Shown here: positions 1-11,367 of the stretch, in pieces | How the letters are laid out: each line of letters starts with the position of its first letter | Numbering within the stretch: the stretch's first letter is position 1 | Program-made: the position numbers and the translations under genes | The notes under the pieces: model-generated | Seen by the model: only the letters and a program-made list of their open reading frames with translations | Told to the model about the DNA's origin: nothing | The model's database searches: none | Assembly: GCA_963576565.1 (NCBI GenBank) | Contig: OY755038.1 | Coordinates: 136,602,124 to 136,666,123, forward strand | Reading direction: 5' to 3' | Origin: Aspidapion aeneum | Lineage: Eukaryota; Arthropoda; Insecta; Coleoptera; Brentidae | DNA: 64,000 nt

Positions 1-530
1 GTTTCTGAGTTATTTACAAAAAACTGTTTTCAGGGCTGATATATCATGGCTTCACTTAAAGTGTGCTAATAGGGTGGCTAGGAAGGTATCAGATCCGTCA
101 TGGATCCATTTATTTTACTTGCATACACTGAAATGTAAAAGACTCCTTCGATCAATATTTGAAATGTGCTTTTTCTTGTAATTTCTTTTGAAAAAGTTGT
201 TTTTTCAATTTTAGCGCTTTTGTACTTCATGCAAGAAATTGGTTGCAAATATGCAGAATTATTGTTAAAAGAACCTTCTGGTTTTTAAAAATTTTATAGG
301 ACGTTATATTAAACATTCATATTAAAATGTGTGTTCTGGACCAAAAAAGAGATACACAAAGTAAAATATTCCCCTGCTATCTCATATTTTCAACATACCT
401 TTTTTTATATGATTACTGCTTGTTTAAAGGATTTGGATAATATTTAAGTTTTAAAGTAGTAAAAAAGACGGGATATTGTTCAAAACTTTTGAAATGCATA
501 TTAAAAATGTTGAGGTTTTTTATATTTTCC
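1..530. other. AT-rich stretch without recognised gene
   Basis: I see no coding-like reading frame, RNA gene or clear repeat here. It is AT-rich with scattered homopolymer runs and leads into the tandem repeat that follows. Confidence 0.5.
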
Positions 531-1265
531 TATGGTTTTGTCATAGTTCCTATCAGCCTTCTAAAGCTCAGCTCTCTAGTGTCCCTGGAAGTAGGCACAG
601 TTAATTTTACATAACTTTACATTTATAGGGGAGGAAAGTAAATTAAAATTTTGGTGTTTTTAAATTTTTTCCTATAGTCTTCCAAAGCTCAGCTCTCCAG
701 CGTTTCTAGAAGTGGACAATGCTAATTTACATAACTTTAAATTTATAGGGGAGGGAAGTTAATTAAACTTTGGGGTTTTTTAATTTTCTTTTATAATTTT
801 ATCATAGTTCCTATCAGCCTTCCAATGCTCAGCTCTCGAGCTGTCTGGAAGTGGGCAATGTTACTTTTACACACTTTTACATTTATAGGGGAGGGAAGTA
901 AATTAGAATTTTGGGGTGTTTTAATTTTTTTTCTATAGTCTTATCATAGTTACTATCGTCCTTCCAAAGCTCAGCTCTCTAGCGTGTCCGGAAGTGGGCA
1001 ATGTTACTTTTAAATTACTTTACATTTATAGGGGAGGAAAGTAAATTATAATTTTGAGGTTTTTAATATTTTTTTCTATAGTTTTATTATAGTTCCTCTC
1101 AGTCTGCCATTTCTGGAAGTTGACAGTGTTACTTTTACATAACTTTACATGTGTGGGGGAGGGGAGTAAATTATAATTTTGGGGTTTTTTGATTTTTTCC
1201 AGGGGTTTGGTCATAATTTCTATAAGTCTGCCAAATTTTAGCTTTGTAGCATGTCTAGAAGTACA
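530..1265. repeat. Tandem repeat, about 120-140 bp unit, six copies
   Basis: A unit containing AAGCTCAGCTCTC, then a short 'GGAAGTGGGCAATG' block, then ACATTTATAGGGGAGG recurs with landmarks near 567, 688, 828 and 969. Two more diverged copies follow to about 1262. Spacing is about 121 and then 140 bp; the shorter second unit lacks a roughly 20 bp 'ATCATAGTTCCTATC' block. The apparent reading frame at 1026-1310 on the minus strand is an open frame through this repeat and not a gene. Confidence 0.85.
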
Positions 1266-1287
1266 GTAGAATATTGATGATCTATAC

Positions 1288-1307
1288 ATGAGTGAGTGAG
1301 TGAGTGG
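1288..1307. repeat. (GAGT)n microsatellite
   Basis: About five GAGT units directly follow the last diverged tandem-repeat copy. Confidence 0.85.
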
Positions 1308-2725
1308 CAATTTCGACGTTTTTTGAAATTTCGTAACTACTTTACTGCTTTATGGAATTCCATGAAACTTGGATGGGTTGTTAACTTAATGAAGATCTAC
1401 GACTGTGTAAAGTTTGAGATTCGTAGCTCATTCCGAAGTAGAGTTTTAGATAGGTCAAATATCGGATGAAATGTTTCAAGAAAAGATGGTATACGGCGCG
1501 CGAACCTAATAAACGAAACCTATAAAAATAATACAGGTTTTTTTTTCAAAATAGCCCATAAAGTCTTAGGTACTTAGTTTTTAGAAAATTAGATAAAACC
1601 TAATTATTTCAGTTTATTTTGCATATAATATAGACATACTTATATGTGGGTAGACCTAAAACTTTATGGTTTGTATCTTACCACGAATATTACCCATACA
1701 ACTGATTAATAATTTTTGTAGAATATTTATCTATCTTTATTTCATGTCATGTCAATCATTCTCAAAAATGAGTAACTTTTAATTTAAAGGCCACCAAAAA
1801 AACAAATTGGACAAATTCCAAAATGAAAAATTGGTTAATATCATACCTCTGAACCTTGTTTTTAGTCTAACAAAAAACACAGTTTAGCATTTTCGTATAA
1901 AATTTTTTTGGCTAAAATTTTTGTTTCAAACTTTGTACAAAAACCAAGTTATTTAAAAAAAAGAGAATTCGTGCGCCATTTCGCGCGGCGAGAGCAGGCA
2001 TCGCTCTATATTTGTGCCAAGCTTCGGACCTTTTGCACCAAAACGTCATATTATATGGTTTAACTACTTAACTAATTTCAAGTCTTGCCCATAGGAAAGT
2101 GTCTGAATAGCTGTCGCAAAAATTTATTATATTACAAAATCAATCAAGTCAAGTTAAATAAAACCGTTAAAAACTACCAGCCAGAATAAGCAAAAAACTG
2201 TAAGAAGACTAGCAAAATTAGTCAAATTATTTCAATAAGATAAAAAATACAATAATAATCCTTTACAAAGCCCCTCTTAAAATATTAGACCAGGCAATCG
2301 TTTCTGAGAATTCTATTAGATATTCCAAGGGTAAAAAAAGCAGGTACAAATTACATATAACAAAGAAACCCGTAGCGTCTAAAATCTAATCTGCAGTGTT
2401 GTCAAATTTCTGAGGCCGCTGCGACGCAGTTTTAATACGCAGAATACGTTTTATACCACCGAGGTGACTCAGTGGACCGTTTAGTTACAGTAAAAGCGAC
2501 GCTAGCGCCACCGGTAGATACGTGAACTACACGGCCAAAAAGTAGCTATATATACCATTTTGTGACCTCAGAACAAAATTTTGCGCACAGCTGGCTGAGT
2601 GTGTTAGGAATCGCCCCTTTAATTTTTATTGAAAAACGTCACCTCAAAAAAGTGAGGTACGAAAGTTATATATGAGGTGACACCGTAGTTTATATACTTT
2701 GTTTTGAGGTGGCTAAGTACCCTTT

Positions 2726-2730
<5 letters not shown>
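1308..2730. other. Unassigned AT-rich DNA
   Basis: No coding-like frame or recognisable element is visible. Near 2620-2720 short CACCTCA/TGAGGTG motifs recur in both orientations. This could be old transposon sequence but I cannot assign it. Confidence 0.4.
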
Positions 2731-2803
<73 letters not shown>

Positions 2804-2814
2804 ATGTATGTATG
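2731..2814. repeat. (TA)n then (TGTA)n microsatellite
   Basis: About 32 TA dinucleotides run to 2794, followed directly by TGTA/TATG tetranucleotides to 2814. The compound microsatellite abuts the hAT MITE target-site duplication. A frame translating it as poly-(Tyr-Ile) is spurious. Confidence 0.95.
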
Positions 2815-2828
2815 GGTACGTATCAGTT

Positions 2829-3016
2829 CATTGGCGTATATAGAAAAAAGTTTGTGGACTTGAGATAGTCTTGGGGGGAAGGGGGCGAGTCCCCATGAGA
2901 CCGTATTTACTGCTATTTTATTCTTGTATTCATGAAATATGTGAAAAATATCTAAAAAAATCTTAGCTTCGGGGGGGGGGGGCATGGTGGACCTGCCATT
3001 CTTATATACGCCACTG
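2829..3016. mobile_element. hAT-type MITE, 188 bp
   Basis: The ends are inverted repeats: CATTGGCGTATATA on the left and the complement of CAGTGGCGTATATA on the right. They are flanked by a perfect 8 bp duplication TATCAGTT (2821-2828 and 3017-3024). An 8 bp TSD with CA(G)TGGCGTA ends is the hAT signature. A run of 12 G at 2971-2982 lies inside. There is no transposase, so it is non-autonomous. It shares the TGGCGTA core with the element at 23871-24116. Confidence 0.88.
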
Positions 3017-3330
3017 TATCAGTTGTTCTACCATAACCAACCAACTATTTATCGGATTTTTGGATGCAGATCGGAATGTGAAACAATAATTTTAGCTCAC
3101 ACTACACTATACTATAGTAGTGTGCGCTATGGTGATCCTAATTATTTCGAGAAAAAAAAAGTTGCTCCGATTTCAAAAATGTTTATATATCTTTGCGTTT
3201 CAGTTGATTTTGAAACTTTTTTGTCGCGCCGTCTGTCTGATTTGAATGGAATTTGGTACCTAGGCTGGGTCTTGGGTCGAGATGGTCCCATTTAAAACTG
3301 AACAAAATCCACCGATCACAAGCCAAATAA

Positions 3331-3650
3331 AAGGGTAGATTTCAAAAATTAGAGTTTATGTGAAAATATGGCGTGTGTGATATCAAACGAAAGGTAATTG
3401 AGTCTGGAGCTAAACAAGATACATTTTAGTTTATTTTAAAAAAGGGTGGGGGTAGATTTCAAAAATTAGAGTTTAAGCCAAAACATGGCTTGTGTGGTAT
3501 CAAACGAAAGGTAATTGAGTCTGGAGCTAAACAAGATACATTTTAGTTTATTTTGAAAAAGGGTGGGAGTAGATTTCACAAATTAGAGTTTAAGCCAAAA
3601 CATGGCTTGTGTGGTATCAAACGAAAGGTAATTGAGTCTGAAGTTAAATA
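3331..3650. repeat. Tandem repeat, about 119 bp unit, three copies
   Basis: The phrase GGTAGATTTCAAAAATTAGA starts units near 3333, 3450 and 3569. Each contains CAAACGAAAGGTAATTGAGT and, in the first two, ACATTTTAGTTTATTTT. The third copy is interrupted at its end by the SINE insertion that follows. Confidence 0.9.
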
Positions 3651-3659
3651 AAATATGTT

Positions 3660-4120
3660 CATTCATATTTCGGTTTGGTTGGCCTATGCATCAAAGGCCA
3701 TCTAGCCACAGTCTGCAACTTAATGCTCTGATTTCTGATTTGGACGATCACAACACACTCAGATTCATACACATATAGACCCCCACGGTAGGCAATTTTC
3801 TTTTCTCATGGAGGATTTAATTTTGCCTGATGCTCTTTGTCGAACACAAGGGTCTTTATCGTGCTAGCGCCATCTACGCTCTTAACACGGGACCACCGGC
3901 TTAACGTGACTTCCGAACCATGATCTTGAATTCATCATCAACTTTGCCTACTTCGTTGATGCCCAAAGTTCGCCCAAGACAGGCTTTAGCCCTACTTCCG
4001 GTAAATCTGTATTTACAAGCGGAGAGTAGGTTCGAGTTTGTAGTGGCAGGCATGGGATTCGAACCACACACCATCTGATTGGCAATCGGACACCTCGCCC
4101 ACTGAACCAATCAGGGCTAC
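3660..4120 (-). mobile_element. tRNA-derived SINE, 461 bp
   Basis: Read on the minus strand, the element starts at about 4117 with GCCCTGATTGGTTCAGTGGG. It carries a Pol III A box (TGGTTCAGTGG, complement of 4099-4109) and a B box (GGTTCGAATCC, complement of 4055-4065), spaced as in tRNAs. A tRNA-unrelated body follows and ends near 3660. A perfect 12 bp duplication ATAAAATATGTT flanks it (3648-3659 and 4121-4132), as expected for LINE-machinery insertion. The acceptor stem does not pair, so this is not a working tRNA gene. A short minus-strand frame over it is incidental. Confidence 0.87.
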
Positions 4121-4132
4121 ATAAAATATGTT

Positions 4133-4385
4133 TAAGTGTTTAGTTATATTAGCTCACCCGTACACTATGTGTAAGCTTAGGGGCCCATATATTGGCAGAG
4201 TATTTTTTAATTAATATGGCGGCCGTGATAAGTAAAAATGTGTCAAAAATACGATTTTTTGTTGTCCCACTACAACTTAAAAACTACTAATCTAATTCTC
4301 ACAATTAATAAATCGTTTTGTTGGGTAAATGTGAATCATTTTTAAAAATATTTTATATACATACCTACATAAAATACATGTTTAA
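4133..4385. other. Short unassigned stretch
   Basis: The interval between the SINE and the BEL/Pao element is AT-rich with no visible feature, except that ATTAATATGGCGGCC and neighbouring words look like old repeat sequence. Confidence 0.4.
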
Positions 4386-4390
4386 GAAGT

Positions 4391-4475
4391 TGTTAGCTCC
4401 CGCTTAATTTCGCGGTTGTTTTTAAATTTTAAAGCCACGCAATTGGATGAAGGACAGAGTACACTTTTCGCGCAT
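4391..4475 (+). repeat. BEL/Pao copy 1, truncated 5' LTR
   Basis: These 85 bp match the first part of the 3' LTR at 8501 and then stop at the motif CGCGCAT, where sequence jumps to the protease coding region. The breakpoint lies at the start of a GCGCAT...ATGCGC palindrome seen in the longer LTRs of copy 2. Confidence 0.92.
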
Positions 4476-4966
4476 TGATAATAGATGTCATGGACGGTCG
4501 CGGAAATTTTCAACCTGTAAGGGCACTGCTTGATTCTGGATCACAGACAGGATTCATCAGTGAAAAGTGTATTCAGCGTCTTAATCTTCCTAAGCGAAGT
4601 TACACCACTGAAATATTCGGATTAAATCAAATGTCTTCTCTTACTTCCAAAGGGCTCGTTCAATGTCACATTAAGCCACAAGGACAGGTCACTCCTTTAC
4701 TTAATTTCGAAGCAATTGTTGTTCCACAACTATGTTCCAATATGCCTACATTCACTTTGAACGATAATCAGTGGAAACACTTGGAAAACCTTAAACTTGC
4801 CGACCCATCTTATTTCAAATCTAGACCTGTGGACCTAGTTATTGGTTGCGAGCTATTCGCACAGAAATTCAAGGAGGGCAGGGTTCTTGGACAAATAGGG
4901 CAACCTTCAGCCCTTGAAACCATCTTTGGCTGGGTCGTCATTGGGAAGAGTGGACGAAGTAGGTAG
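4475..4966 (+). pseudogene. BEL/Pao protease region (peptidase A17-like)
   Basis: The roughly 163-aa frame contains LLDSGSQTGFIS near residue 18. This is the aspartic-protease DSG motif in the context typical of BEL/Pao polyproteins (DUF1758/A17). It continues with an 'LVIGCELF' motif near residue 120 and 'TIFGWVVIG' near the end. Known role of the family: cleaving the Gag-Pol polyprotein. The upstream gag is deleted, and the frame is shifted relative to the reverse transcriptase, which continues from about 4914 in another frame. The first ATG in the frame is not a natural start, because it lies inside the former polyprotein. Confidence 0.85.
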
Positions 4967-6568
4967 TCTTACGGAACGAACCAGTTGTTTATTAACGAGT
5001 CATTCACCTCCTTTAGAGGTCATTATCCCTAGGTTTTGGGAAATCGAACATTTGCCTAAAAAACAAATCTTATCAAAGGAAGAAAAACAAGCGGAATCAA
5101 TTTTTACTGCGAGTGTCGTAAGGCAACCGAGCGGTAGATTCATGGTAGATCTTCCGTTTAAAGATAAAATAAACCCTGACCTAGGAAATACTTATCCGCA
5201 AGCTTATCGTAGATTTTTACTTCTAGAAAATAGATTACTCAAAAATCCTGATCTGTACACTTCCTATTCAAGTTTCATGCAAGACTATATCGATTCTAAT
5301 CTAATGAGTCTAATTTTACCTAGTCAACCAAAAGTCGATGTATCATGTTTTTTTTCACTTCATTGCGTACTAAAGCCGGAAAGCTTAAGGATTGTTCGGC
5401 AGTCACCCCAAAGAATATTAGTCTGAATGACACGTTGTTATCTGGACCGAAACTTCAAAAGGATATTGCTTCTTTACTCCTTACGTTTCGTCTTAATCCT
5501 ATTGCCTACATTGCTGATATCAAACAGATGTTCCGTCAAGTCCTTATCAATCCTTATCACCGTCCTTATCAAAGGATATTGTGGAGGTTTTCTCCACAGG
5601 ACCCACTTTCAGTGTGGGAACTTTCTACTGTCACTTTTGGCATGACATGCTCACCCTTTCTAGCCATGCGTACATTAAATGAGCTGGCAGAGAGAGAAAA
5701 GGAACGTTTTCCAATGGCTAGTGGTGTTCTAAAAACGTCAATTTACATCGACGATATCTTGGGAACTAGCCCTTCGCTTTCTGAAGCTGAACTCAATGAT
5801 TTGTTGAAGTCGGGAGGATTCGAACTTAAAAAATGGGCAAGCAATTGTCCTGAGTTATTGGCAACATTGCCAGAATCCGATCGTCAAATGCCTCCCTCCT
5901 TTGACAAGGATGAACCACACTTTATCAAAGTTTTAGGCCTTCAGTGGCATCCAAAACACATTTTTTCTTATCAATGCCGAATGAAGGACAAACCCCCAAC
6001 TAAACGTTCTATTTTATCTATCATAGGAACAATCTTCGATCCCTTAGGTTTTCTTTGTCCCTTGTTGCTACAAGCAAAATTTATTTTGCAACAGTTGTGG
6101 ATATCGAAAATAGGCTGGGACGAAGAACCAGATTCTTCTATCATCGACTCGTGGAACAAACTTCGTTCTGAATTCCCGCTTCTTTCCAATTTTCAATTAC
6201 CCCGACAAATCAAACTATCAAAAACCAATACCTGTCAAATCATCGGCTTCTGTAACGCTTCAATTCGAGGCTACGCAGGCGTCGTATATTTTCGTGTAGA
6301 AGAGGAAAACAATATATCTGTTTCTCTTATATCTGCAAAATCTAGGGTCGCGCCTATAAAGTCACAAACTTTGGCTAGGCTAGAACTCCTAGGCGCATTT
6401 CTTTTAAGCGAATTAATTGATTTCGTCTTATCTAGCTATAAAGGAAAATTAACTTTTACAAATATCGTTACTTTCTGCGATTCGCAAGTCGTATTGCACT
6501 GGCTTTCATCCCCTCCTAATCGCTGGCAAACCTTTATTGGAATCGAGTCAGTAGAATCCAAGAAATAA
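4914..6568 (+). pseudogene. BEL/Pao reverse transcriptase and RNase H (frameshifted)
   Basis: Two overlapping frames (4914-5426 and 5345-6568) together encode the BEL/Pao reverse transcriptase. The first gives the N-terminal part (FMVDLPFKD; HCVLKPESL). The second gives the palm, with ADIKQMFRQV, and the active-site YIDD at 5744-5755, then the 'GTIFDPLGFLCP' connection. An RNase H region follows (GFCNASIRGYAGVVYF; TLARLELLGA; CDSQVVLHWL). The frame break near 5390 coincides with a short deletion: copy 2 keeps about four extra residues there. The last part of RNase H after 6568 is in other frames. These enzymes would copy element RNA in cytoplasmic particles; this copy cannot make an intact polyprotein. 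Confidence 0.9.
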
Positions 6569-6579
6569 ATCATTCCCTC

Positions 6580-8228
6580 AAACTCATGCAGCCGATATTG
6601 CGTCTCGAGGGGCCACCCCCTCACAGCTCATTTCACATGACATGTGGTGGAACGCACCGTCGTTTTTGTGGTGTTCCGAAAACGAATGGCCCGATTTTTA
6701 TAAATCAAAAATGCCGATTGATGTCGGAGATATTAATCTGGAGGAAAAGCCAAAGGTCTGTTGCAATGACGTTGTATAATTGACGTTAACTTCTTAGATC
6801 AGCTTCTTATCAAATATTCATCTATATCAAAAATTTAACGTATCATTTGTTATGTCCTTCGAATAGTTAACCTTTTTCAAAACCATTCCTATCAAAAACC
6901 CACTAATCTACCGGACCAAAAAATTATTTTTGAAAATATTGTTTTTCCTACCACCGGTGAGATGCAAAGTGCGTTATACCTTCTTATCAAACGCGTTCAA
7001 GGTTCTTGCTTTTCTGAGCTTTTTTCCGCGTTATCTAAAGATAAACCAATACCGAAACCTTTTCGAAAACTTTCACCTTTTCTTGATGAAAATAATATCA
7101 TTAGAGTCGGTGGCAGATTACAAAAATCTGACCTTTTGTCCTATTCTGCAAAACACCCCGTCTTACTTTCGAGTAACCATCGTTTAACTACTCTTCTTAT
7201 CGAGTCCACTCATCGACAATACCTTCATCCTGGGTTTAAAACATTACATAATCTGCTTTTACAGCAATTTTGGATATTATTTGCCAGACGGGCAATTCAA
7301 AGAACCATATCCAAGTGCTTGCAATGTTTTAGAATCAACCCTAAACCGCCCATAATGAGTTCACTTCCCGCTCATCGAATCAATCAACTTAAACCTTTTT
7401 CGAGTGTAGCTATCGACTTTTGTGGACCTTTCTTTGTGATTCCTCATCGTTACCGTGGTTGTAAAGCTTTCAAATCGTATGTCTGTGTGTTTGTCTGTAC
7501 GGCCACACATTGCGTGCATTTGGAATTAACCATGGAACTGTCCACCGAAGGGTTTGTAGGTGCATTCCATCGATTCATATTCAGACGTGGAAGCGTGACG
7601 CAATGCTGATCAGATCAGGGCAGTAATTTTTTAGGGTTTCGTAACCAATTACTTGATTACGCAAGAAGTGCGTCCACCAGACTTTCTATTCGTTGGCATC
7701 TGGGACCCCCTCTCAGTCCACATTTCAATGGCCTGGCAGAAGCTGGCGTCAAAAGTTTTAAAACTCACTTTGTTCGAGTTGTCGGCGACCAGAAGTTGTC
7801 CATCATGGAAATGTCCACCCTTAAATGTCGCATAGAAGCTGTACTTAATAGTCGCCCTTTATCTCCTGCCTCTTCAGACCCACACGATCTTCAACCTCTT
7901 ACCCCTGGGCATTTTTTGACTCTTGAACCCCTTAATTCAGAAATTCCGGAGTCGGATTTGTCCGAGGTTCCCCTAAATCGGCTCTCGAGATGGCAACTAA
8001 TCCAAAAACTACATAATGATTTTTGGAAAAGGTATTCTGTAGAGTATTTGTATACGCTACAACAGCGACACAAGTGGGCTGATTCGTCCCCAAATATCAA
8101 ATTAAATGATTTGGTTCTCATATCGAGTGATCACATCCAATCACCTTTGAAATGTTATCGAATTGCATCCCGGCGGAGACGGACAAGTGCGTGTAGCGAC
8201 GGTACGAACGGCTACCGGTGTTTATAAG
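6580..8228 (+). pseudogene. BEL/Pao RNase H tail and integrase (broken)
   Basis: From about 6962 a frame encodes the connection region (IIRVGGRLQKSDLL), an H2C2 zinc-binding segment (THRQYLHPG ... CLQCFRI) and the start of the rve catalytic core (VAIDFCGPFF; THCVHLELT). It ends at a TGA (7607-7609) where copy 2 has Trp before the conserved DQG. The core and C-terminal part continue in other frames to about 8228 (NSRPL, LTPGHFL, LNRLSRWQLIQ, HKWADSSPN). Integrases of this class join element cDNA to chromosomal DNA. At least one nonsense and several frameshift mutations disable this one. Confidence 0.88.
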
Positions 8229-8229
8229 C

Positions 8230-8500
8230 GGCCAGTTCTAAAACTGTGCCTCTTGCCGAACTAAAACTAATTTTCATTTTTTTCTACCTATTGAAGTGGA
8301 TTATTACAATAGGTAATTCTTTATTAATTTTTTAAAATTTTTGTTTGTTTGTTTTGCCTTTTTTTGGTTTTCGTTATCTCTAAATAAACTTACGCTACTT
8401 ATCTGTTTTTTATTCATTTATATCTATCGGTCGATCATTTTTCTTATGTCTATATCTGTCCGGTTGATATTCTAAAATTATGTGTTTTGGAGGGCAGTTA
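8230..8500 (+). other. BEL/Pao copy 1, 3' untranslated region
   Basis: The non-coding stretch lies between integrase and 3' LTR. A purine-rich GGAGGG lies just before the LTR and may mark the plus-strand primer. Copy 2 has the equivalent stretch at about 13956-14180. Confidence 0.65.
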
Positions 8501-8959
8501 TGTTAGCTCCCGCTAAATTTCGCGGTTGTTTTTAAATTTTAAAACCACACAATTGGATGAAGGACAGAGTACATTTTTCGCGCATCAAGAATCAGAGAGA
8601 TCCTTTCTACAGCCTCGAGAAAAATGGCGTGTTAATTACTTTCTCCAACTATTACAAATTTCTACACTTGAAAGTGCTCGATTTTGGTGTACTGAAGCAT
8701 AGAACTGGAAACTTCAGCCCTTCAGCTACGTGGTGCCATCATTAGATCGTGACAGGGGCCCCTGGAACGTGGAGAAATTGGCTGCAAACTGGTGAGTACT
8801 TTGTCTTTGATTTCCGTTGTGTGGGTAACAGCAATTAACTTATGGACCTTTTAATTATTTCGTGATTTCATATCAATATAATTATGTTTGTTCGCGCTTT
8901 TATTTAATAAAATATATACAGTCCATTGCAGTTATTGTTTTTCTAACTGCGGGCAAACA
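8501..8959 (+). repeat. BEL/Pao copy 1, 3' LTR (459 bp)
   Basis: It starts TGTTAGCTCCCGC and ends CTAACTGCGGGCAAACA. The same sequence occurs, on the other strand, at 12584-13955 (split by an insertion) and 25396-25855. An AATAAA lies at about 8907. Compared with copy 2 it lacks about 12 bp at the GCGCAT palindrome (near 8586). Confidence 0.93.
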
Positions 8960-8964
8960 GAAGT

Positions 8965-10680
8965 AACAGAAAATGACATCGTGTACTAACTTAAAGATAT
9001 TTTAAAGATGTCCTAAAATATTCGAGTATACGTAAGAATACGTTAACTGACTTAAAAAAGCCATTTGACGATTTTCTCCACAAATTCATATAGTACCTTT
9101 TGGTCGCGTTTTAAAAGTAGCTAAACAAGTTTTTTTCTGTGTAATTTTAGGCAAAACTGGCAAGTACCATTTAAGAGAGAGCGAGAGAGAGAGAGAGAGA
9201 AAGTGTGTAGTAAGTCCTGAAAACTTCATTCCAATTAGACTAAATATGTATTCTACATATAAATTTTTAAAATTTGAAAAATTATCAATATTATTAAATT
9301 TAATAATTTTGAAATATAATAAAATTTCATCTAGATTAGCACTTGAGATATTGTTAAAATTTTTAGGACATATAATACTTTTACGTCTTTTACGAATGGT
9401 ACTTGCTTTTTTGTCTAAAATTATACAGATTTTTTTTAAAGCTTTTTTAAAATGACAAAAAAGCACTTGGAGAACATCACCCAAACAAATGAACTGAGAA
9501 CTGGATCTAAGTTTCTTTCTTGTTCTTTGATAGTTAATAAAATATCAGATAAATATACAATTTTAGAGAGGTGCTCTAGTTTTGGCCGATCTTACTATCC
9601 GACGAGAAGTTAGCTAGTGTGCTATCCATTGGCAATGAGCTAGAGTTCGCCTTTATTAATTATTAATTAAACTGTACGTCCTTAAGCTTCACTACTCTTA
9701 TACCATGCCAATGCGATATTGACTAGTGCTCCATCTAGTGACAACAATTAAAGGTTTGTCTTGATGGGTATAATTAAATAGTTTGGACAAAAATACGCGA
9801 GCTTCTAGATACCGATACGAACAAACTAACGTTAAAATCGAATTGGTAGTTTTTTAATAGTTGTAATACAAAAATTTAATATATTTTACTTGTCATGACC
9901 ACTGTATTGGAGGCCTCATAATGATATTTTGTACTATTTTATCGTTTTCGATTCCCAAAAAAAGTGCACAACGCCATCGCTGTAGGTAATTTTTTGCAGA
10001 AGTTTCTGTTTTTGAATACCTCTCCTGGACTAAGGCATCTTGTATAGGAAAAGTGGAGTTCAAGAAAAGGGATGGTTAGACCTCTAAAATAACGTAGGAT
10101 GCAGTCGTATACCCTATGAGGTAGAAATATGGGTCCGAGCTCCCAGCCTAAAAAGACGCTATATCAATATTACCACATACCCGTCGCGGGCGTCAAAAAA
10201 ATTGTCGCTAAGAAAAGCCGTCAAAAGTATTGACTAAAATTTACATAAAAGCGTCAGTTTAAACATCTAGAAATAACATCCGGCAACGCTGTTATAATAT
10301 AAAATGTATTCGAGAATTGAGAAAGTTGTATTTATAGATTGGTTTTTCAATTTGCATTAATGTAAATCGAAATAAACGCAAATATAATATTTATTATACA
10401 TCTCTTGCATCACTAATTCCATTTTCTTGAACTTTTGTGTGTTTGATAAACTAAAAATTAAATTCTTGTATCTCAATTAAATGGTACTCGATAATTTGTG
10501 TAATGCTAGTACTAGTCAATTTTAACAAAAAATGAAATTACTAAGTTTTTTTCAATAAAAATCGTATAAAACAGCTCGAGAAACGTTTAAAAATGATTGA
10601 GAATTACGTAAGCAAGTACACGGTCTGAATCTAACACAAAAAATATGCCTGGTAGGTGTTTGGAACTTCAAAAATTGCAT
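8965..10680. other. Unassigned AT-rich DNA with (GA)n microsatellite
   Basis: No gene is visible. A GA-rich microsatellite (GAGAGAGCGAGAGAGAG...) occupies about 9174-9200. A CTCTAG/CTAGAG pair near 9573-9642 could form a weak stem. A minus-strand frame at 9086-9484 runs through the GA repeat and is not convincing. Confidence 0.5.
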
Positions 10681-10681
10681 T

Positions 10682-10980
10682 TTAAACGACGTTTAAAATA
10701 CTGACGCTTTCGTCAATATTTCTGTCGTTTGGCAAAGAATCGAGCCCTTTGTTCCAGTCGGTCGGTTTATTAACTGGTGAGATATTTGCTTCTTTCTCTA
10801 TTATGTTTTTACTAAGATTTAAAATAATAGGTGAATGATATGAGTGTAAGTCAAAACTCTCTTCTATATTGACAAAACTGAAAGATATATTGCTTACTAT
10901 AAAAAAATCAATTAGATCTCGAATTTTTCCTGGATCTGTTGGATAGTATGGGGGCTTATCAGTTAATATCAAAATTTATT
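10682..10980 (-). pseudogene. LINE endonuclease fragment (jockey-like)
   Basis: The minus-strand frame of about 96 aa reads PPYYPTDPGKIRDLIDFFIV and later 'LHSYHSPIIL'. This matches the end of the apurinic-type endonuclease domain of jockey/CR1-class LINEs, where P.YYPTD...DLLDF...SSDHSP is usual. The catalytic SDH aspartate appears replaced (SYHS). No reverse transcriptase follows on the minus strand. It is an old, truncated remnant. Confidence 0.7.
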
Positions 10981-11367
10981 TTCCTTTAGAATTCGTCAGT
11001 CTAGATCCTCAGTAGGTATTTTTTGTCACCTCCAACTATAAGACGGTTTCCTAATTATCTGAAAAAATTAAGATATTGATTTTTCTTTAGTAAACGCCTT
11101 GGTGGTATAAAGCCAGTACTTTTTACTATGTGTGTGTATATTTTGGTTTTTACACTTGCTAATGTAGCTTGAATCTCTATGGCTTTATTTTAGAAATTAC
11201 CACCAAGCTTTAAAAAATATTATTTATTAGCGTTAATCTCTGCCGTATTCATTTGGTATTAGAGTAAGTTAGGATAGTTACTCATGTCACCTGTTATTGT
11301 TTTACTGTGTAAAATAAATTAGTTCTTTGTACGATTTCGTCGTAAAAGCATGCGTTTCATTTAATAG
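10981..11367. other. Region upstream of the copia-like element, possibly a decayed LTR
   Basis: This interval directly precedes a copia-like primer-binding site. Its position suggests a decayed 5' LTR, but no second copy in the window allows its ends to be defined. Confidence 0.35.

Larger units (their letters stand above)
4391..8959 (+). mobile_element. BEL/Pao LTR retrotransposon, copy 1 (internally deleted)
   Basis: The element begins TGTTAGCTCCCGC and ends GCAAACA, with TGTT/AACA inverted ends. It is bounded by a perfect 5 bp TSD GAAGT (4386-4390 and 8960-8964), the length typical of BEL/Pao. Domain order is LTR fragment, protease, reverse transcriptase, RNase H, integrase, LTR. Most of the 5' LTR, the leader and gag are missing: the LTR fragment is fused straight to the protease region. 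Several frameshifts and a nonsense codon make it non-autonomous. A second copy of the same family lies at 12584-25855. Confidence 0.93.

Noticed and set aside
2713..2985. 90-aa minus-strand frame
   Set aside because: It is a translation of the (TA)n microsatellite and the hAT MITE.
4040..4117. tRNA gene on the minus strand
   Set aside because: A and B boxes are present, but the acceptor arms do not pair and the unit is the head of a 461 bp SINE with a target-site duplication.
9086..9484. 132-aa minus-strand frame
   Set aside because: It includes a (GA)n run read as poly-(Ser-Leu) and otherwise low-complexity AT-rich sequence.
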